Shown: one piece after another, positions 7,332-9,804 of the stretch
Layout of the letters: each line of letters begins with the position of its first letter
How positions within the stretch are numbered: position 1 is the first letter of the stretch
NCBI GenBank assembly: GCA_958449715.1
Contig: CAUDIU010000063.1
Coordinates: forward strand, 1 to 9,804
DNA length: 9,804 bases
Origin: an uncultured Clostridium sp.
Lineage (GTDB): Bacteria; Cyanobacteriota; Vampirovibrionia; Gastranaerophilales; Gastranaerophilaceae
Reading direction: 5' to 3'
Notes under the pieces: generated by a model
What the model saw: only the letters and a program-made list of their open reading frames with translations
The model's database searches: none
What the model was told of the DNA's origin: nothing
Position numbers and translations under genes: made by a program

Positions 7332-7364
7332 AAAAAAAAGACTTACAAAATAATGTAAGTCTTT
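7332..7364 (-). terminator. Rho-independent terminator of the S41 protease gene
   Basis: A perfect 10-bp stem pairs 7337-7346 with 7355-7364 (AAAGACTTAC/GTAAGTCTTT on the + strand) around an 8-nt loop. On the - strand it is followed by a run of T (complement of 7332-7336, with three more T inside the stem end). It begins 25 nt after the protease stop and ends 16 nt before the aroK ATG. Confidence 0.85.
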
Positions 7365-7388
7365 CTTTTTAGTTAGTAATTTTATTTT

Positions 7389-8609
7389 TTATTGAACAGC
7401 TATTTCTTGTCCGCCTGTCATTTTACTTAAGACTTCAATTGCTTTTTTTAGTTGAAGATCGTTTTTATTTTTAACATCTTCTTCTGTTAGTTTTACTTCA
7501 ATGTCAGGAGTGATACCTTTTTTGTTAATATCAGTACCATTTGGTGTTAAATATTTTTGGATTGTAATATTTATGCCTGATTCATAAGGTAATTTGTTAA
7601 TTTCTTGAACCAAACCTTTACCAAATGATTGTTCTCCGATGATTACTGCTCTGTGGTTATCTTTCATAGCTCCTGAGAAAATTTCTGAAGCTGATGCTGA
7701 ACCTTTGTTAATTAAGACAACTACAGGTTTTTTAGTGTATACACCTGCAGATGCTCTTTGAGTTTCTTTGTAACCATCTCTATCAACAGTGCTTACAATT
7801 GTTCCGCCATCTAAGAACATATCTGAAATATAAATAGCGTTTGTCAAAAGTCCACCAGGATTTGATCTTAAGTCAATAATAAAACCTTTTTTATTTCTAT
7901 TATTATTTAATATTGTTCCAAATTCTGTTGCAGCATTTCTGCTTATGAATGAGCTTAATCTGATGTAGCAAAAATCATTTGGAAGTTTTACATCTGTTGG
8001 TAGCTTTTGTGAAATTGATTTAATTTCAATTTCTTCACGTGTAATTACATATTTTTTAGGTGGATTATCTTTACGTTTTACAAGTAAAGTAACTTGTGTA
8101 CCTTCTTTACCTCTGATTTTATCAGCGGCTTTGTCAACAGTAATTCCTTTTGTACTTACACCGTCAATTTCTAAGATTTCATCATCTGCCTGTAATCCTG
8201 CTTTTTCTGCAGGAGTATCTTCAATCGGTGCTATTACCATTAATTTTCCGTCTTTTACGGCAATTTGAATACCGATACCTTTTAATGAACCTTTAATTGA
8301 ACTTGTTTCTTCTGCAAATTCTTTAGGGTCTAAAAATTTTGTATAAGGGTCATTTAAACTTGCAACCATTGTGTTAATTGCAACATAGGCATCTTCATTT
8401 GTTCTGATTTGATTATCATATTTGTGACGCCATTTTGCCCAATCCTGTTGGTTGTTAGATTGATCTACAAATTTACTGTTAATTAATCTCCAAACATTAT
8501 CATATAAATCTGTAGGGCTGTAAGCAAAAACATTATCTCTGATTACCCAGCCTGATAGGAACAAAAATGCTCCGAAAAATATAATACTTTTTTTCATAAT
8601 GTTTCTCAT
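7389..8609 (-). CDS. Exported S41-family C-terminal processing peptidase with PDZ domain
   Basis: A 406-residue protease of the CtpA/Prc family, which trims or degrades envelope proteins by recognising their C-termini. The N-terminus has Lys/Arg and then a hydrophobic segment (about 8-24), a signal peptide or membrane anchor, placing the enzyme outside the cytoplasmic membrane. Next come a helical N-terminal domain with LNDPYTKFL (85-93), a PDZ domain at about 105-180 (including SLKGIGIQI and PAEKAGLQADDEILEIDG), and the S41 core with IDLRSNPGG (245-253). The catalytic dyad is S306 in GSASASEI (303-310) and K331 in SFGKGLVQ (328-335), 25 apart as in the family. The ATG at 8609 is the first possible start, since TAA lies in frame two codons upstream; ATG at 8597 is an alternative. 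The strong GGAGGG is unusually far away (13 nt). Own terminator at 7332-7364. Confidence 0.95.
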   Translation of the reverse strand: MRNIMKKSIIFFGAFLFLSGWVIRDNVFAYSPTDLYDNVWRLINSKFVDQSNNQQDWAKWRHKYDNQIRTNEDAYVAINTMVASLNDPYTKFLDPKEFAEETSSIKGSLKGIGIQIAVKDGKLMVIAPIEDTPAEKAGLQADDEILEIDGVSTKGITVDKAADKIRGKEGTQVTLLVKRKDNPPKKYVITREEIEIKSISQKLPTDVKLPNDFCYIRLSSFISRNAATEFGTILNNNRNKKGFIIDLRSNPGGLLTNAIYISDMFLDGGTIVSTVDRDGYKETQRASAGVYTKKPVVVLINKGSASASEIFSGAMKDNHRAVIIGEQSFGKGLVQEINKLPYESGINITIQKYLTPNGTDINKKGITPDIEVKLTEEDVKNKNDLQLKKAIEVLSKMTGGQEIAVQ

Positions 8610-8622
8610 TCTTTAACTATTT

Positions 8623-8628
8623 CCCTCC
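8623..8628 (-). promoter_or_regulatory. Strong SD with long spacing before the protease start
   Basis: The - strand reads GGAGGG here, 13 nt before the ATG at 8607-8609. The optimum is about 5-9 nt. There is no ATG, GTG or TTG between, and TAA stands in frame, so no nearer start exists. Confidence 0.5.
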
Positions 8629-8645
8629 AAATACTCTTAACCTTT

Positions 8646-8668
8646 TTGTGCACAACTTAATTATTAAG
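8646..8668. repeat. Two adjacent palindromes in the protease leader
   Basis: TTGTGCACAA at 8646-8655 is a perfect 10-bp palindrome, followed at once by CTTAATTATTAAG at 8656-8668, a perfect 6-bp-arm palindrome around a central T. They lie 37-59 nt upstream of the protease start codon. They could be operators or leader hairpins. The GC-containing first one is less likely to be chance than the A/T one. Confidence 0.45.
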
Positions 8669-8698
8669 ATGTTTTTTTAATAAAAAAGTTTCCTGTGT

Positions 8699-8717
8699 AC
8701 TTTTAAGAATTAAAAGT
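8699..8717. repeat. Inverted repeat in the 8610-8776 intergenic gap
   Basis: ACTTTTAA and TTAAAAGT form 8-bp arms around GAA. On the + strand a T-rich run follows, so it resembles a weak hairpin terminator, but no + strand gene precedes it. The rest of this 167-nt gap is poly-A/T-rich leader and possible promoter sequence of the protease; I see no clear -35/-10 pair. Confidence 0.4.
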
Positions 8718-8776
8718 TTTTGTTTTTATATTATCATAATTTTTTTAAAAAAGGAAATTTTCATCACACTTTGCAA

Positions 8777-8935
8777 CTATTTTTTATCTTCGCTCAATAT
8801 TAGATAAGTCAGCATTTCTAATCTTGATAGTAATTCAGTATAGCAATCAATAGTGATGTCTAAGTTGTTTTTTGCTGTTTCTTTACTAATTTCAATAGTT
8901 TTTAAGATTTCTTTTTTCATATTTTGATTAATCAT
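8777..8935 (-). CDS. 52-aa helical protein divergent from an XRE regulator
   Basis: A 52-residue protein, not recognised (MINQNMKKEILKTIEI at its start). It is charged in the first half and has a hydrophobic, Leu-rich second half (CYTELLSRLEMLTYLIL at 31-47). It is predicted mostly alpha-helical, perhaps a small coiled coil or oligomer; no clear TM segment. The frame stays open upstream to 9091, but a start at 8935 is favoured: GAGGA at 8943-8947 lies 7 nt before this ATG, and a good promoter lies just upstream, so the longer version would begin before its own transcript. The gene is head-to-head with a small XRE-family regulator, the common layout for a repressor and its target. It might be the effector of a small regulated module, or an antitoxin-like or phage-derived protein; nothing in the sequence decides. 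Confidence 0.65.
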   Translation of the reverse strand: MINQNMKKEILKTIEISKETAKNNLDITIDCYTELLSRLEMLTYLILSEDKK

Positions 8936-8942
8936 AAAATAA

Positions 8943-8947
8943 TCCTC
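8943..8947 (-). promoter_or_regulatory. SD site that sets the 52-aa start
   Basis: The - strand reads GAGGA, 7 nt before ATG at 8933-8935. No comparable site lies before the upstream in-frame ATGs, so the short form is preferred. Confidence 0.65.
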
Positions 8948-8965
8948 ATAATTTTTTCTATTTGG

Positions 8966-8994
8966 ATTATATAATATTGAAAAAAATAAATCAA
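8966..8994 (-). promoter_or_regulatory. Sigma70-type promoter of the 52-aa gene
   Basis: On the - strand TTGATT (8989-8994, 4/6 to the -35 consensus) is followed after 17 nt by a perfect TATAAT (8966-8971). Transcription would begin near 8959 and give a leader of about 24 nt carrying the SD. The -10 is part of the palindrome ATTATATAAT (8966-8975), so a TATAAT is also present on the + strand at 8970-8975. Confidence 0.65.
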
Positions 8995-9066
8995 CAAAAA
9001 ACGGAAATAAAATTAAAAAACAAAAATTCTGCTTAAATAAAATGTCAATATGGCTGATTTTAAGAT

Positions 9067-9085
9067 TTATCAACATGATTGATAA
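9067..9085. promoter_or_regulatory. Putative operator: perfect inverted repeat over the XRE gene start
   Basis: TTATCAA and TTGATAA form perfect 7-bp arms separated by 5 nt, a 19-bp site of the size that dimeric XRE/Cro-type repressors bind. It covers the ATG at 9075 and lies just before the ATG at 9093. A related half-site, TAAATCAA (8987-8994), lies over the -35 of the divergent 52-aa promoter. Confidence 0.45.
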
Positions 9086-9308
9086 TAACAATATGGATAA
9101 TGAATATCTGAAAAAGTTTGCACAACATTTAAAAAAAATCAGAAAAGAGAAGAATATTAAACAAGATGATTTTTTAGATGTAAATGGTATTTCACGCTCA
9201 ACTATTGCTATGGTTGAAACGGCAAAAACTGATATTACTTTATCTAAATTAAAAATTATAGCTGATGTTTTAGGGGTAAATTTAAAAGAATTAGTTGATT
9301 TTGACTAA
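9075..9308 (+). CDS. Small XRE-family helix-turn-helix transcriptional regulator
   Basis: A 77-residue protein that is almost only a Cro/C1-type HTH domain. Helix 1 holds HLKKIRKEKNI (18-28); Q30 opens helix 2 (QDDFLDVN); the recognition helix is ISRSTIAMVET (39-49); and the TLSKLKIIADVLGV-L-KELV segment (55-74) gives helices 4 and 5 of the domain. There is no ligand or enzymatic domain. It probably binds DNA as a dimer and, by position, controls itself and the divergent 52-aa gene. The start is uncertain: ATGs at 9042, 9075 and 9093 are all in frame and none has an SD. The 9093 start gives 71 residues and still keeps the full HTH. The stop overlaps that of the convergent metallophosphoesterase by 4 nt. 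Confidence 0.85.
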   Translation: MIDNNNMDNEYLKKFAQHLKKIRKEKNIKQDDFLDVNGISRSTIAMVETAKTDITLSKLKIIADVLGVNLKELVDFD

Positions 9309-9804
9309 TTGAATTCTATTACTGCAATCTCAGGCAGACAGTTAAATCTCATAGGTAAAATGCTTGTCCCAAGACCATATGTTGTGTATATTTTTTTACC
9401 TTTATACTCATAATATCCGTTAGCAAATTTTTTCCCAAATTTAGAAGGAACTACAATTGCTTGAGGAAATCTTATTTGTCCGCCATGTAAATGTCCTGCA
9501 AGGGTTAAGTTTACGCTATGTGGCACATCAGGGATTATATCAGGTGTGTGTGAGAGCAAAATTACAGGTTCTTTAGTGTTTTTCAATGCTTTTTTTATAT
9601 CGGGATTGCCTGTTTGCATATCATCTACTCCTGCAATACAGAATTTTTCAAAACAAACATTGGTATTAAAAAGGACTTTTATATTATTTTTTTCAAGTTC
9701 TTTTACAATTTCTTCTTTTCCTTGCCAACCGTCATGATTTCCTACAACAGCATATGTTCCATGTTTTGATGTTATATTGGAAAAACTCTTAGCTATTTTA
9801 TCAA
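9305..9804 (-). CDS. Calcineurin-like metallophosphoesterase (YkuE/YaeI-like), N-terminus outside window
   Basis: The frame is open from TAG at 9305-9307 to the window edge and gives 165 C-terminal residues; the Met at 9619 is internal, not the start. Going upstream from it the frame reads VVGNHDGWQGKEE, which holds the GNHD metal-binding motif. Further along come LLSHTPD (motif IV histidine) and LAGHLHGGQ (GHxH motif), then the YGLGTSILPMRFNCLPE end typical of YkuE/YaeI-type phosphoesterases. The first GD-x-H/GD-x-x-D motifs and any N-terminal membrane anchor lie beyond the edge. Relatives are two-metal phosphatases or phosphodiesterases, often membrane-associated and in some cases linked to phospholipid or lipid A precursor metabolism; the substrate here is not readable. 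It is tail-to-tail with the XRE gene. Confidence 0.92.
   Translation of the reverse strand, partial: DKIAKSFSNITSKHGTYAVVGNHDGWQGKEEIVKELEKNNIKVLFNTNVCFEKFCIAGVDDMQTGNPDIKKALKNTKEPVILLSHTPDIIPDVPHSVNLTLAGHLHGGQIRFPQAIVVPSKFGKKFANGYYEYKGKKIYTTYGLGTSILPMRFNCLPEIAVIEFN

Noticed and set aside
8936..9091. N-terminal extension of the 52-aa protein up to ATG 9091 (104 aa total)
   Set aside because: It would start upstream of the best promoter, overlap the divergent regulator gene, lack an SD, and add a low-complexity Phe/Ile/Leu stretch typical of chance AT-rich reading.
8777..9308. Classical toxin-antitoxin pair
   Set aside because: Known XRE-linked toxin families (HigB/RelE, HipA and similar) are not recognisable in the 52-aa protein, and the genes are divergent rather than in one operon; kept only as a regulator-target hypothesis.
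9546..9737. 63-aa + strand frame opposite the metallophosphoesterase
   Set aside because: Opposite the GNHD and SHTPD coding region of a well-supported gene.

Overview
The window is very AT-rich (about 30 % G+C, judged by eye) and uses the standard bacterial code, with Shine-Dalgarno (SD) sites on many but not all genes. It carries housekeeping genes (metG, aroK-aroB, a C-terminal processing protease, the end of crcB) mixed with short lineage-type proteins I do not recognise. Low G+C, this gene mix and the small acidic proteins would fit an uncultured gut bacterium such as Gastranaerophilales/Vampirovibrionia (non-photosynthetic relatives of Cyanobacteria). That placement is an inference from style; a low-GC Firmicute is not excluded. 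I see no transposase, integrase, CRISPR array, tRNA or rRNA.

Layout. Positions 1-964 (+): the end of a CrcB/Fluc fluoride channel overlaps a TTG-started endonuclease IV-like TIM-barrel protein. Positions 1069-1932 (+): two small acidic proteins that are diverged tandem paralogs sharing a C-terminal module, closed by a hairpin terminator that also serves the convergent metG. Positions 1996-5228 (-): a multi-pass GT-C-like membrane protein followed 37 nt later by methionyl-tRNA synthetase. Positions 5318-5740 (+): a divergently placed single-TM protein of unknown function whose stop overlaps the stop of aroB. Positions 5737-7315 (-): aroK and aroB, overlapping by 8 nt, give two shikimate-pathway steps. 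Positions 7389-8609 (-): an exported S41/PDZ protease whose terminator lies almost on the aroK start codon. Positions 8777-9308: a 52-aa helical protein (-) divergent from a small XRE-family regulator (+), with a clear promoter and a perfect inverted repeat between or over their starts. Positions 9305-9804 (-): a YkuE/YaeI-like metallophosphoesterase, cut by the window edge.

The best candidates for something undescribed are the tandem small-protein pair (1069-1932) and the XRE/52-aa divergent pair with its putative operator (8777-9308). Everything else is ordinary core metabolism with compact, partly overlapping gene arrangement. I found no convincing large novel system.
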